Shown: positions 10,131 through 59,360, numbered from the stretch's first letter. The stretch: 64,000 nt of DNA from Castor canadensis (GCF_047511655.1 NC_133401.1:11812001-11876000), one strand, 5' to 3'. The notes: generated by a model not told the origin, from the letters alone. Numbers and translations: made by a program.

Positions 10131-11500
10131 TGTTCAAATTACTGTGTGGTTTTTCTCTCCTGATTGGATCCAGACAGTACAGAAATCTGATGTGTCCCAG
10201 GACACAGACTCATAAGAAGGGGTTCAGGATTGGTCTCGAGCCTTTGGGCTTGAGCACTGCACTGAGCTCTTGCTCAAGGGAAACAGAATGCCAGAAATCC
10301 CCGCACACAGTGGCATCACCAGCTGTCCGCTGTGGGCCATGGCGATGAGGTGCAATGGCAGTACATGCCTGGGAGCTCCTGTGGCTGCTGTGCTCAACAG
10401 CTGTGGCAGCAGGGGTGATTCTAAAGACCAGGGTGCTGGTTGGATTCTTGGGAGTACCCTCGAGTTCTTACAGGTAGAGGTGACAAGCTGGGGTATGTTA
10501 AGTCATGGTCTGAGAACTAGAGCACTTCTACAATCGCCACCAAAATTTCTTACTCATGTGGTTGGACCCAGAGTAAATAGACTTCAAGCCCCCAACTCAC
10601 TCTGAAACTCCCTTGCCAGTGCCAAGGAGCTGTCCAGCCCTCCTGTGCTTGGAAACCTATGATGACTTCACTTAGAAAGGAGCACACATTCATCATAAGA
10701 CTTACAGGGTCCCCCTGCTGCCACTAGACCCATAAATACCTAGAGTCAATCTTGCTCCAGGGAGACATGTGCCCACTCCCACCTAAGAGGGAGCAGGTCA
10801 CACTAAAAGAACAAGACTACATGGTGGCACAGAGCTGTATTCCCAGCTACTTGGGAGGTGGAAGCAGGAAGATCATGAGTTCCAGGCCAGCCCGGACAAA
10901 GGGTCTGTCTCAAAAACAATATTCAAAACACAAAAGATCCCAGCGCGCAGGAGAATAGCAAGCTCAAGGACAGTATGAACTAAAAAGCAAAAATCTGTGT
11001 CAAAAATAAAAGACTTTGCATACAGATAGATGATTGATACATTTAGATATAGATATGATGTATGTATACATAGCCAGAAACCTGGGAAGTATGCGGATTG
11101 TAAGGGTGTCACATCAACGAGGGCAGATACAACACTAGCTCTGGCCGAAGTTGCTGGATGGGTGCATTACTAGTGATTCCAGATTTCGTGGGTTACCTTG
11201 TGCAGCTGGGGGTGATTCTAACAGTTACTTAATTGGCTGACTGGAACATGAATTGCCCTGGCATGATATGGATGCGGCAAATGCAAAGACTTAATTAGGG
11301 AGACAGAAACATTAGTGATCGCATGTGACCTGGTTTGTCTCCCCCAACTACAGTCCACAAGAAGAAACCTCACATTAGCCAATTCCTCATTATCAGTCCC
11401 ATAACATAATCACTCTGTATTGAATTTTCCCTGTTCCAACTGCTAGGTGGCTCCTCTTCTCCTGACTGGACCCAGAACAGTGCACACAGCAACCAGCATG
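10100..11500. repeat. Paired copies of one diverged repeat, possibly old LTR ends
   Basis: About 10111-10190 and 11419-11500 are two copies of the same sequence, sharing 'tttccctgttc' and 'tctcctga.tgga.ccaga'. They resemble the end of an old ERVL-type mammalian LTR as I remember it. The family is uncertain; the element is fragmentary and old. A B1-like SINE (about 10812-10943) lies between the copies. Confidence 0.35.
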
Positions 11501-11649
11501 TGCCCTGGGGGACTTCGCAAGGTCCCAGGAGGGAAACACCACCCTGGCCCAGAGCCTCTGAACCCTGGAGCCTTGACCTCCTCTCTCCTGGTCCTTGGGT
11601 GTGTGGTAGCCTTGGCCCTGCCCAGCCCCTGGCTGTCTTCCCCACTCTA

Positions 11650-13507
11650 GCTCTTACTCCATTAGCATTCACCATTTCCTCCCCACTCTCTTCCTCCAGC
11701 TGTTCCCACGGGCTCCATTATTCAAACTTGGTGGGTGTAGGAAACCAGGGCTGGACAGATAAACTGCTGGTGCTGACAGACTGAGTTCCTGGGATGATCT
11801 TTGGACAGTCTCTCCAAACCAGGTGGGATGAAGGGGGTAAGCCCAGGCTTAGTGGGGGCCCTCAGTCTCAGTGGAGGGCCTCAGGAGGAGGCCCCACCCG
11901 CAGGTCTCCCCAGACACCTGCTCAGCCCCAAGAGCAGAGGCCCTGGTGGGGGGCAGGGATGTAAACAAAGGCAGACACCTGTTCCTGTCCCAGGGGGTAG
12001 GGCTTGAGTGATCCCTGAGGCCCTGTGCAGCAGTGGGAGGGGTGGCATCAGGGCAAGGCTGGCCCCAGGCAGGGCTGGTAGGAAGGGCTTATGGACATCT
12101 TGGGCAGGCAGTCCAGTCAAGAAGGAATTGGAGGAGGTGCAGGGGTCAGCCTAGCCCAGAGGCTCCCTGTGTGCCCCACCCTATCACCCTCTACCGCCCT
12201 ACACTTGGCTCCCCTTAGCCTACCTCCTTTCTCTGGGTCCTTCCTCTCAGGTTTCTCCTCTTTGGTCGTCAGGCTCTGTTCTGACTTCCTCCACCTGTCT
12301 TCTCAGTCTCTCCCTACAGAAGCTTCCATTTCCCTCCTTCTCCCACTCCTGTCCATTTTCCCTGCCCTCTCTGTTCTTCTAGCTCTCTCACCTCTATCTC
12401 ATCTCCTTTCTCTTCTCTCTTCTCAGTTCCTGACCAGTTCTCCCTGGCTGTCTCTCCTTGATGTCCTTCTCTTCCTCTCCAGCCCCTCCTCACCCTTACT
12501 CTGACTCTTGGCGGCAACAGCAAACATCCCTATCCCTGGCGGCTGATCCATCCCCACTCAGCACATTCAGGCGCCTCCTGGCCGTGGCCCCACGCCAGCC
12601 CCTCGCCTCCTCCCCTTTCCTCTTTTGGACTCAACACCCCCCTGGGTCACTCTGACACTACCCAAGCTGGCTTGGCCTGCTCTTTGACCTCACGCTCTCT
12701 TGAACTCTCTCCCCCCAGACCCCTGGGTGGCCCTCCTGAGTCTTGCAGGGACCCCGTGTGTTGCTGTGGCCAATCCTGCAAATTTCCCGCTGTCTCACCA
12801 GAAAACCAGCCCTAACAAGCCCGACGGTCTTCCAGGTCAGCCTCCTCCTCCCATCTTCCCCTCAGCCCCGCCCCAGCCCCTCCCGGCCCCTGGGGCCCTC
12901 CTGCCTACCCACTCCCTCCCCTCTTCCCCCCTCCCCCCTCCCCTTCAGACTGGCTGCCAGACTACGCGGGCAGGGGCAGCACGGAGGGAACCCAGGCAGG
13001 GCCTGACCAGAGGCCCAGCGGCAACTGAGGGAGCCGAACCTAGAGGTACAGAGGGGTCAGATCCTGGTCCCCAGTCCCTGGGGCGGGGCTGTTGGGGGAG
13101 GTGGACTGGGTTTCTAAGTAGGAAGGAGCTAACCCCAGTGAGCTGGTAATCTAGTGATCCTGATTCCTGTGCAGGATGAATGGGGAGGAGGAGGAGGGAG
13201 GAATGGCGCCTACATAGGGTGGAGACTGGGGATAGGTCAACTTCCTGGCCTTTTAGGAAGGCGGGAAAGAATGAATTGGAATGGGGTGGGGGTGTCCCTA
13301 GATCTAGAAAAAGGTGACAGTTGAGTCCGGGGGGGGGGGCGGGGGGGGCGGGGAGGGCTGCCTACGGTCAGGAGCTGAGAAAAGCCAATATGGGGTAGCT
13401 TGGGACTGTGGGAGACTGAGGCTGCTTGCCTGGGCCCCTGCTGGAACCTCTCTGGAGGCCCATCCTACAACCCAAAGGCCTATGTGGCTCCTTGTGGATC
13501 CCTACAG
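11650..13507 (+). other. B3GNT8 upstream region with likely non-coding 5' exons
   Basis: About 12200-12960 is strongly pyrimidine-rich (TCTC and CCTCC runs). Human B3GNT8 has non-coding 5' exons, and sequences such as the one ending at 13046 before 'gtacag' could be such an exon; this is a guess from the donor-like site only. A possible acceptor ('ccctacag') ends at 13507. No coding potential beyond chance is seen here. Confidence 0.4.
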
Positions 13508-13539
13508 CTCCCTCGGAGGCCCCTTCACTGGGCCAGGTC

Positions 13540-14715
13540 ATGCGCTGCCCCAAGTGTCTGCTCTGCCTGTCAGCGCTGCTCACACTCCTGGCCCTCAAAG
13601 TGTACATTGAGTGGACATCTGAGTCCCGACTCAGCAAGGCCTACCAAGGACCCCGGGGGACTCCACCCAGTCCCACGCTAGTCAGCACTGAGCCCACCCT
13701 GCCTGCCAACCTCTCTGTCCGCCTGGGCCAGACTGGCCCACTGCCCTCAGCTTACTGGAACCAGCAGCAGTGGCGTCTGGGGACCCTGCCTGGTGGGGAC
13801 TGCCAGGCTTGGGGGACTGCTGCTGCCGCCGAGATCCCTGACTTTGCCTCCTACCCTGAGGACCTGCGCCACTTCTTGCTGTCTGCAGCCTGCAGGAGCT
13901 TCCCGCAATGGCTGCCTGCAGGTGAAGCTAGCCATGTGGCCAGCTGCTCTGATAAGGATGAGCCCTACCTGCTGTTGGCTGTCAAGTCGGAACCAGGACG
14001 TTTTGCAGAACGACAGGCAGTGAGGGAGACATGGGGTAACACAGCTCCTGGGATTCGGCTGCTCTTCCTGCTGGGGTCGCCATTGGGACAGGGGGGACCT
14101 GACCTAGGCTCACTGGTAGCCTGGGAGAGCCAGCGCTACAGTGACCTGCTGCTGTGGAACTTCATTGATGTCCCCTACAACAGGACACTCAAAGACCTGC
14201 TGTTTTTGGCCTGGCTAGGCCACAGCTGTCCCAGTGTAAATTTTATCCTGCAAGCTCAGGACGATGCCTTCGTGAACATCCCTGCCCTTCTGGATCACCT
14301 GAAGGCCCTGCCGCCCACCTGGGCCCGAAGCCTCTACCTGGGTGAGATCTTTACCCAAGCCAAACCCCTCCGGAAGCCTGGAAGACCCTTCTATGTGCCT
14401 GGGTCCTTCTTTGAAGGTGGCTACCCAGCCTATGCAAGTGGGGGTGGCTATGTCATTGCAGGGCGCCTGGCTCCCTGGCTGTTGCAGGCGGCAGCCCGTG
14501 TGGCACCCTTCCCCTTTGATGATGTCTACACTGGCCTCTGCTTTCGTGCCCTAGGCCTGGTGCCCCGGGCCCACCCAGGCTTCCATACTGCCTGGCCAGC
14601 AGACCGTACCATGGACCCCTGTGCTCTCCAAGGCCTGTTGCTGGTGCGGCCCCTCAGCCCCCAGGATAACATTCGGCTCTGGAGACAGCTGCAGGACCCT
14701 CAGCTCCAGTGCTGA
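13540..14715 (+). CDS. B3GNT8: B3GNT8, beta-1,3-N-acetylglucosaminyltransferase 8
   Basis: One uninterrupted coding exon of 391 codons plus TGA (human: 397 aa). It begins MRCPKCLLCLSALLTLLALK: a short cytoplasmic end and a signal-anchor at about residues 7-24, giving a type II Golgi protein. The lumenal domain is a GT31 fold. RQAVRETWG is at 158-166, the DxD-like metal/UDP-GlcNAc motif is within AQDDAF at 239-244, and FDDVYTG is at 326-332. N-glycosylation sequons lie at Asn57 and Asn214. The family adds GlcNAc in beta-1,3 linkage to galactose, extending polylactosamine on branched N-glycans, and human B3GNT8 is known to pair with B3GNT2. The frame is open upstream to an ATG at 13426, but the MRCPKC start matches human and follows a possible acceptor at 13507. 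The gene lies downstream of DMAC2 on the same strand and faces BCKDHA. No clear AATAAA follows the stop. Confidence 0.95.
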   Translation: MRCPKCLLCLSALLTLLALKVYIEWTSESRLSKAYQGPRGTPPSPTLVSTEPTLPANLSVRLGQTGPLPSAYWNQQQWRLGTLPGGDCQAWGTAAAAEIPDFASYPEDLRHFLLSAACRSFPQWLPAGEASHVASCSDKDEPYLLLAVKSEPGRFAERQAVRETWGNTAPGIRLLFLLGSPLGQGGPDLGSLVAWESQRYSDLLLWNFIDVPYNRTLKDLLFLAWLGHSCPSVNFILQAQDDAFVNIPALLDHLKALPPTWARSLYLGEIFTQAKPLRKPGRPFYVPGSFFEGGYPAYASGGGYVIAGRLAPWLLQAAARVAPFPFDDVYTGLCFRALGLVPRAHPGFHTAWPADRTMDPCALQGLLLVRPLSPQDNIRLWRQLQDPQLQC

Positions 14716-15250
14716 GCCTGGGTGGGGAGCCAGAGTTGGCTGGGCCTGGGTACCTGCTTTCCCAGACCTCCTTCTAGGCTTGGATGTGAGGCTCTAGGCA
14801 GATCAGGACTGCTTGAGCCCCTCCTGAGCCCTCCATGGCCAGGGAGGATGAGGTGGAAGATTGTTTTGTCTATTTTCTGTTTTTGAAAAATATGCACTCC
14901 ACTCTCATACCTAGAGTTGTTTTTGAGTCTGTGGGGTCCCCAGAGTAGTACAAAGCAGAGCTCAGCCATGCCCTGACCTTAACACTAGGCACTCCCCTTC
15001 CTGGCCAGTCCAGCTCCAATGGGCATCCTGGGACAACAGGCTTGTGCCAGCCCTTGGGAGAGCAGGTGACTGTCTCCCACCTCCAACCACCCAAGATGAC
15101 CCTTCACCTCCACAAGTTTCCAGGGGGAGCAGGTATTGCAAAGTCTTTGGTCTTACCTACCTAAAGTGGAGAAGCTGGGGTGTGCCTAATCAGTCGAGCT
15201 GGACTCTTTCCCCACCCCCAACTCCAGGAAACAGACCAGAGCAGGTACAG
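14716..15250. other. Tail-to-tail spacer between B3GNT8 and BCKDHA
   Basis: Contains the B3GNT8 3' UTR and a short spacer before the BCKDHA polyadenylation signal at 15271. Repeat-poor compared with the rest of the window. No other gene seen. Confidence 0.5.
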
Positions 15251-15270
15251 AGCCAAATGTAGAGCCACAG

Positions 15271-15276
15271 TTTATT
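15271..15276 (-). terminator. BCKDHA polyadenylation signal AATAAA
   Basis: Plus-strand 'tttatt' gives AATAAA on the minus strand, 345 bases downstream of the BCKDHA stop codon. The cleavage site should be near 15250-15260. Confidence 0.8.
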
Positions 15277-15620
15277 CACTATGCTGACCAGTTTTCACTG
15301 GGCTAGCTGCAGGACTGCCCTGCCATGCCCAGCTGTGCCCAGCCCTGACAGAGGGGCTTCCAGGCCTGAGGCCCTGGCCCAGCCCCTGGGAGAAGGCACT
15401 GTAACAGATGAAGGGGAAGACAGCCTCAGCGTTGGCTGAAAACACTGCCCCCAAATGGAGCTGCCTGGAGGAACAGGGATGGGAAGCAGAAGATGCCCCC
15501 GACTGTGTGAGGTGCCTCCCCTCTGTGTATTTTAGGGGAGCTGGCTGGAGAACAGGGAGTGTCCTATCAGCCCTATGCACCCTGCTCAGAGTGGGACTAC
15601 CTCTTGGGGTAGTTGGGGCC

Positions 15621-39279
<23,659 letters not shown>

Positions 39280-39790
39280 CTTGGCTAACAAGCGCTGGGT
39301 GATCCGCCCCTCTCTTAGCTAGACCGAGGGCTGCCCCCTCATAAGCCTGATTCAAATGGCAGCACAACCCTGCCAACGAAACGCCTGTTTCCTATCATAC
39401 GGCATCCAGGAAGTACATATTGGTAGAAAATACAATGTATACTCCTCCAAATTACTCGAATAGTTTAATTATAGTTACTCCTATAACAGGCAACAAGAAG
39501 GCAACCTGATCAAAGCCTCAAGGGTTTAGGGCCCAGGGGCCTTAAGTAGGATGAGCTCATGCTAAGACCCGGCCCCTCTTCGCTATTGTCCAATGGCTTT
39601 GCCGAATTAGGAGGCGGGAATGGGCGGAGCCAGATTGTTGGTAAACGCTGAACCACGTGCGGGCACTAATTCAGACTGCGCCCCCCTCCCCTGGATCGGC
39701 GCCTGCGCATTACGTACGCAGCCTCTACGCAAGCGTGCGCGCGCAATTGGGCGGAAGCGGCAGCGGCGGCCGCACGTGGGATCTGCGGCA
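39280..39790. promoter_or_regulatory. Divergent BCKDHA/EXOSC5 promoter
   Basis: 511 bases separate the two start codons. The EXOSC5 side is CpG-rich with a CCAAT box at 39590-39594, GC boxes near 39620 and 39750, and NRF1-like 'tgcgcgcgca' at 39736-39745. The BCKDHA side has AAGATGGCGGC over its start codon (39282-39272, minus strand). No TATA box. Shared control is inferred from the distance. Confidence 0.7.
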
Positions 39791-48876
<9,086 letters not shown>

Positions 48877-49092
48877 TCTGAGGCAAGCCGGGGCAGGGCG
48901 CCTCTCCTGCTGCCACCACCCACCGCCTCCAGCCCAAAGCCAGCCAGTGCCCAGTCTTACCTCTATCCATATGCCCCTGTGGCTGCAGGGGCTCCTGTGT
49001 CAGACTGGGGAGAAGGGACTCGGGGACAGAGCCTTTGTGCCTGACAGCCCTGGGCCTGGGGGAACAGATCTTCCCCCTCCCTCAAGGGTAAC

Positions 49093-49098
49093 ATTAAA
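49093..49098 (+). terminator. EXOSC5 polyadenylation signal ATTAAA
   Basis: ATTAAA lies 217 bases after the EXOSC5 stop and is followed by 'gggatctcatctgagtcaag', giving a short 3' UTR. Confidence 0.65.
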
Positions 49099-49310
49099 GG
49101 GATCTCATCTGAGTCAAGTGAATGAGTCAGTGTCCACTCATTCTAACTACTGTTGAGCACCCACTTCTCTGGACTTGCTGGGTGCTGAGAATCTAGCAGT
49201 GAGCAGGAGACCCAGGTGCTGTGTTCTAAGAGCAGTGAGGTGGTGGACAAAGGAAATTGGTGTTTGTTAGATGGTAGTAAATGCTGTGGCAAAAATAAGA
49301 ACTAAGAGTC

Positions 49311-49765
49311 AGGTGTGGTGGGGCATGCCTATAATCCCAGCACTCAGGAGGCAGAGGCAGAAGGATCTGGAGTTCCAGGCCAGCCTGGGCTACATAGCAA
49401 GGCCCTGTCTCAAAGACAAAAGAATAAGTAGGAATTGGGGAACAAGAGTTTTGGAAAGCCAGGTGTCAATGTTCACAGCTGTAATCCTAGCTATTCAAGG
49501 GGCAGAGATCAGGAGGTTCACAGTTTGAAACTAGCCTGGGTGGATAGTTTGCAAGACCCTATCTGGAAAAATACCCAACACAAAAACAGGGCTGGTGGGG
49601 TATCTCAAGTGATAGAGTGCCTGCCTAGCATGCATGAGGCCCTGAGTTTAAATCCCTGTGCCAAAAAAAAGTTTGGGGCTGGGGACATGGCTCAAGTGGT
49701 AGAGTGCCTGCTAGCAAACAGAACTGAGTTCAAACCCCAATACCACTCCAAAAAAAAAAGTTTGG
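49311..49765 (+). repeat. B1-like, fused and monomer SINEs in series
   Basis: 49311-49430 is B1-like ('cctgggctacatagcaaggc'). 49458-49670 is fused. 49676-49762 is a tRNA-like monomer. Confidence 0.8.
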
Positions 49766-49769
49766 GAGA

Positions 49770-51295
49770 GTCTGGGTAGGGTAAACTGTATTAGTGAGGG
49801 GTGCTGCCACAGGCATGGGGGAGCCCTGGGATAATGACTTGGGGGAGAGCTCCCAGGGCTCAGGGACCAGCCAGGCAGCTGCAGCTGGATTGGTATGAGC
49901 AAGGAAAAGGAAACTGCACAGTACGAACATGGGGCCCCTGGAGTCACAGAAGCCATCTGGGTACTCTTCTGAGGTGGGCCATTACAGTCCGGGCTTGAAG
50001 ATGAGGATGCAAGCTCAGGAGCCAGTTAGCTGCCTGAGGTCACCAGCTCATCTGCAGAGGTACAGGGGTGTCACTTCAGTCCCAAAGCCCTGAAACCCAG
50101 GGAGATGCCAGCACCCTGGGGGCTTGCCATCTATAATCAAGAGCTAAGGCTCACTGTGCTCAGTCAGGGGTGGTGGGAATACGGGAGGCATATTTAATTG
50201 ATGCTGGACCACTCACCAACCCCTAGGGTATTTATGGGCAGAAACCAAGCACCTGTGAGCTTCCTACAAAGAGCAACTGTACCACTGCTGAGCCAGATGA
50301 GGGAGGAGGATTGGGGGTGGGAGGTCCTGTGTCACATGCTTGCAGAATCCCCACAATCAGTCGCCCCACTGGGCAGATGTGTTCATCCCCAGAACCCAAG
50401 AAGGAAACTCATCATTCACTTTAGCTTGAAATTTGTTGTTAGATGCTCAGGGGAATGCTGAGTGGAAAAAGGGGTTTTCTTCTAGCAAGATCCAGCACGA
50501 TGGCATTGAGCAGTAAGACTAAACTGCCTAGCTCTGTGACCTGATGATGTCAGGCACTTATCCTGCCTCTGCTAAAGCACCTTGCAGACGTCTGTTTTGG
50601 CTACATGGTGCCAGCACTTCCGTGTTTCCTTCAAGACCCAAATCATGCAGTTTGATTTGTATGGAGCTGAGGAGTGTCACCTGGGAAAGACAGGTTGTCT
50701 TAAGGACTTGAGCTGCTAGGGCTGTTTTTCTCCACAAGAAATGGTGTGTGGGGGTGGGGGGTGTTGCACAGAAATGAAGCCAATAGGAACAGAGGTCACT
50801 GATGCAGAGGAGCAGAAGGTTAACCTCGTTTGGGCCCAAGTCCAGTTCACCAAGCTCCTTTCTGTTGCTTAAGGCCAACTGACCTGACTTTCTACCATCT
50901 GCTGTCAGAAGAGCTTGAGAGAAACAGCAGGTGTCCACATATACGCAGGGTGCACTTGAACCTCAGCCCAGTTCAGGGTGCAGAGAACATCAGCCCACTT
51001 TGCAAATGAGACCAAGTAAAGGCTTGGAAAGATGTCACTTGGGCTGAGGTCACACCGCTACCAGGTGGAGAAATGAGGCCTTGGAATCTGGCTCTTTCTA
51101 ATTCTCTGCTCACCACTGTTGTAAAGAGAATTCTGCAGTGCCCACTCATTCCCCCACCTCCAGTTCTGAGGTCTGATGCCAACCATAGTCTGTCATGCTG
51201 GCTGGTCTCTTCCTGCCCTCAGGCACTGCACCCTTTCTCCCACCCCACCCCACCCTATCATACACACACAGACACAGGTTTGGCTGCAAGGTGTC
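49770..51295. other. Spacer between EXOSC5 and TMEM91
   Basis: No exon or young repeat recognised. A MIR-like piece lies near 50980-51070 ('actttgcaaatgagaccaag'). Confidence 0.4.
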
Positions 51296-51298
51296 TCC

Positions 51299-51304
51299 TT
51301 TAAT
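51299..51304 (-). terminator. TMEM91 polyadenylation signal ATTAAA
   Basis: Plus-strand 'tttaat' gives ATTAAA on the minus strand, about 180 bases beyond the TMEM91 stop codon. Confidence 0.65.
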
Positions 51305-51482
51305 TTCTCACGTTGCTGCCACCAGGTGAGCAGTGGCCAGGAAGGGGGAGGGGTCCTCCAGCTTGTCCCCATTTCTGGATGAGGCCACCATCACTGCCAT
51401 TCATGCGCCAGGATTCTCCACTCTGCCCAGGGATGCGCCAGGCTGCCAGCTTCTGGGTTCACAGTGGGGGCCGGAGGGGCAA

Positions 51483-56353
<4,871 letters not shown>

Positions 56354-57429
56354 CTAGGGGCAGGAGGAAGACAAATACAAGTTGTAAAAGAGCCTCACTT
56401 ATCCATCCCCTTGCCCATCTTTGGAGAGACTCAGGCAGAGATGAATTTAATAGCCCTTGGATCCATTTTACAGATAGGAAAACAAGCCAGAGGGTAAGAG
56501 GTGGTTCCAACTTATGAAGACAACTCAAGGGTCTGTACATTTGATTCTGGGCTTCTCTCTCAGGCAAAACATATACCTGTTGCATACTTACTCTAAACCA
56601 AGCCTTGCACACTTTCCCATGAACTCTTCCCCTCCACACACACACATACACCCATCCCAGACTCACGTTTCTCACCACCCATCCAAGCCCATACACCTCT
56701 CTTAGGCACCCTCCCAACCCCAATTCCAGTGACCCTGGAACTTCCCCTTAAGTCCTCACTCCCCTCCTGCACAACCCAGGCCTGCACCCTCTGAGTTCCC
56801 AAGGCTCCTGCCACACAGCCCTATCCAGACAAGCCCACCCTCACCCCTACACATTATCTGCCAGAGGGCTCTTTATTCAGTAGTCTCAAAAATCAACTCC
56901 CAGAAAACATCCTTGAAGCTGGAAACCTTTTTACACACTTATTCCAAGAGACTCCTTGCACAATCCTAATAGTCACAGCATCAGAAACGACACACATCCC
57001 CCCACACGCACAGGCTTCCCATATCCGCACCCCCACACTTCCATCCTCCCATCGTTTTCCTTTACACTTATTGGGGTCCAACATCCTCCCCAACTACACC
57101 TGACCCCAAACAAATCCCCACACACCCTTCAATTCAGGTTTACCCCAACCCTGTTTTTGCACACCTTGCCCTACAGTCCTCCCCGAAGCACACACGTACG
57201 TGTTCACACTCAGCACAACCAGAAAAGAGATGTTTCTCGGCCTACGATCCCCCTGGGAGGCCCGAACCTCCTGACTCCCTGCTCACTCCAAACCTCCACT
57301 GAGCCGATTTGTCGCCAAAGGTTCGCCCCTGGGCCGCAACGCCAGGACCCTGAGAAAGGAGCGGTACCCCTACCTCCTCCCCACACTCTTCGCCCCTGAC
57401 CAGACCTGGACCACCGGGCCCCGCACAGC

Positions 57430-57625
57430 GCTGCTGCCCCGGTGAGGGATAAACTCAGCGATCCCTCGTCCTGGGGCCGGGAGGGAGGGGCTGCGGGCTC
57501 TGCGCGCTCGGCTTCGTTCGGGTCTTTGCGCCCCGGGCCCGCAGCGCGCGGGGGAGGGGGCGGGGCGACGGCGCCAGGCCCCGCCCCCCTCCGCGGAGGC
57601 CCGGGTGGGGTCTTGAAGGCCACTG
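57430..57625 (-). promoter_or_regulatory. Probable CpG-rich TMEM91 promoter
   Basis: A dense CpG segment with a GC box (gggggcggggc at about 57554-57564) about 1.1 kb upstream of the first coding exon of TMEM91. Direction and use are inferred from position only. Confidence 0.5.
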
Positions 57626-57784
57626 TCAGCCACCCCCTGATGCGAGGTGCAGGTGGGGATCCCAGAAACAGCAGCCCCTTTCACCCAAGGCCAGGCCCAG
57701 GCGCGCTGGATGGAGGATGGGGAGCCTGGGGTTCTCCAGGGCCTTCTGGCTTGGCCCCGCTCCCATACCATCCCTGTCGCCCAA

Positions 57785-58110
57785 TAATAACCAATAATAA
57801 TAGTAACGGCTACTACAGCTATGTGCCCTGTTCTAAGTGCTTTACACGTACACTTTCACATTTATTCCTAAGAGGCAGTATCACTTACTGTCTTGTTTCA
57901 CAGGGCAGGAAAGAGGTACAGAGAGGTTAAATAACTGGCCTAAGAGCACACCGCTAGTTCACTGAGTGCAGTGAACCCAGGCCCTGGGTTCAAATGCTTT
58001 ACATTCATCATTGCATTCATCCTCTCAGTTGCTCTGGTTTTCTCCCTATTTTGCAGATGAAGAAACTGAGGTTGAGAAATGTGCTCACTTCTCAAGCAAA
58101 AAACAATTGT
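57785..58110 (+). repeat. Two MIR copies
   Basis: 57785-57985 is a well preserved MIR ('tatgtgccctgttctaagtg', 'agagaggttaaataactggc'). 57990-58110 is a second partial one ('attttgcagatgaagaaact'). Confidence 0.8.
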
Positions 58111-58279
58111 GCCAGGACCAGCATATAGTAAGTAACCTAAGGCTGGGTTCCTTGCTGACTCAAGGTGAGGAAGCAGAGACAGAAAACCGACTGAGAGCTT
58201 TCAGGGAAAGGAGGCTGAGGCATAAGTTCCAGGGTGGGGTGGTGTGCTGGTCCCCAGGTACACCAGGTACACAGATCGT

Positions 58280-58690
58280 TTTCTTGACTCAGGGTTTGAA
58301 TCCATACAGACCTAGCTCCTTTCCAGGCTTTTCAAGACACTTGCTGTGTGACCTCTGGACAATGGTTCCATCTCTCTGAACCCCAATTTCTCCATCTGAA
58401 AAATAGGCAAACAAAGCTGGCATGGTAGTGTGCCCCTGTCATCCAGCTATGTGGGGGAGTCGAGGTCCACACCAGCCTGGGCATAAACTCAAGACCATAT
58501 TGGAAAAATTCCTAAAAGCTGGCAGTGTGGCTCAAGTAGTTAAGTGCCTGCCAGCAAGCACAAGGCTGTTCAAACCCGGTACCACAAAAATACACAGACT
58601 AGGTGTGTGGCTCAAGTAATAGAGCACTTACCCAGCAAACATAAGGCCCTGAGTTCAATCCCCATTACAGCCAAAAAAAAAGAAAAAAAG
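58280..58690. repeat. MIR (-), fused SINE (+), tRNA-like monomer (+)
   Basis: 58285-58408 is reverse MIR ('gggtttgaatccatacagac'). 58409-58590 is a fused copy. 58592-58690 is a monomer ('ggtgtgtggctcaagtaata'). Confidence 0.7.
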
Positions 58691-59150
58691 AAAAATGAAA
58701 AATGGTGGTGAAATGTTTAGAATAGGTGCAATAACAAGTGTCCAACATTTACCCAAAACCTGGCAAATTAACCACTTGGAACATGTGACAGTTTTGTTAA
58801 TATTATTTACCTCCATCTCCATCACTGTGACTGGAGGACACACCGTTTACTCAACGGGCAAACCTCCACTCCTTCAGGGAGTCCACCCAGTTTGCCCTGC
58901 TTCCCTTCCCAGAAGCCAGACAGAAGGATTCCCCAGCCCGATGTGGGACCGGCTGGAGTTCCCTCCATCCAGGGCTCTGGGGCACTGTGCCAAGAGTCCA
59001 GACGCTTGAGCTGGCACGGGCCCCACTCCTGGGGAGAACAGATGGTGTCTGCAAGTGCACTTGGCTCAACCAGAGTTTCTGGCAGATGACAGGCAAGGAG
59101 ACCCACAGGAGGGGTGACAAGAGGGGAACAGGGCAGAATTGTTTGCCCAG
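58691..59150. other. TMEM91-B9D2 spacer, no feature recognised
   Basis: Unique-looking sequence without exon-like features that I could match. Confidence 0.3.
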
Positions 59151-59360
59151 GAGGGTACCCGTTATTCTCCAGCTCCTTGCCCTTATTCTACTTGGGATAT
59201 ATGTTCATATCATAATTAATTTATTACATGTTTCTTTTGTTGTGTGTTTCTTCTCAATCCTCCCATCAGTGTCAGCTCCACCAGGCTGCGATTTGATCTC
59301 TTTTGTTTACTGCAGTGCCTCAGGGCCTAAAACAATGCCTTCCACAAAGTGGGCCTTCTT
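59150..59360 (+). repeat. L2 LINE fragment
   Basis: 'gcttctcaatcctcc'-like text followed by 'gtgcctcagggcctaaaaca' and 'atgccttccacaaagtgggc' resembles the L2 3' end. Diverged. Confidence 0.4.

Noticed and set aside
12091-12504. A 137-codon frame rich in Ser, Leu and Pro upstream of B3GNT8
   Set aside because: It is the translation of a pyrimidine-rich tract; low complexity explains both its length and composition.
13426-13539. An in-frame ATG 38 codons upstream of the B3GNT8 start
   Set aside because: The extra residues do not match human B3GNT8, they would place the signal-anchor internally, and a plausible acceptor at 13507 lies between the two ATGs.
39280-39291. Possible upstream start (TTG) for BCKDHA four codons before the ATG
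   Set aside because: The ATG at 39279 matches the human start and has a strong context; non-ATG initiation is not needed.
57210-57930. Long frames on both strands across the CpG segment
   Set aside because: GC-rich DNA has few stop codons; the segment fits a promoter and matches no known protein.
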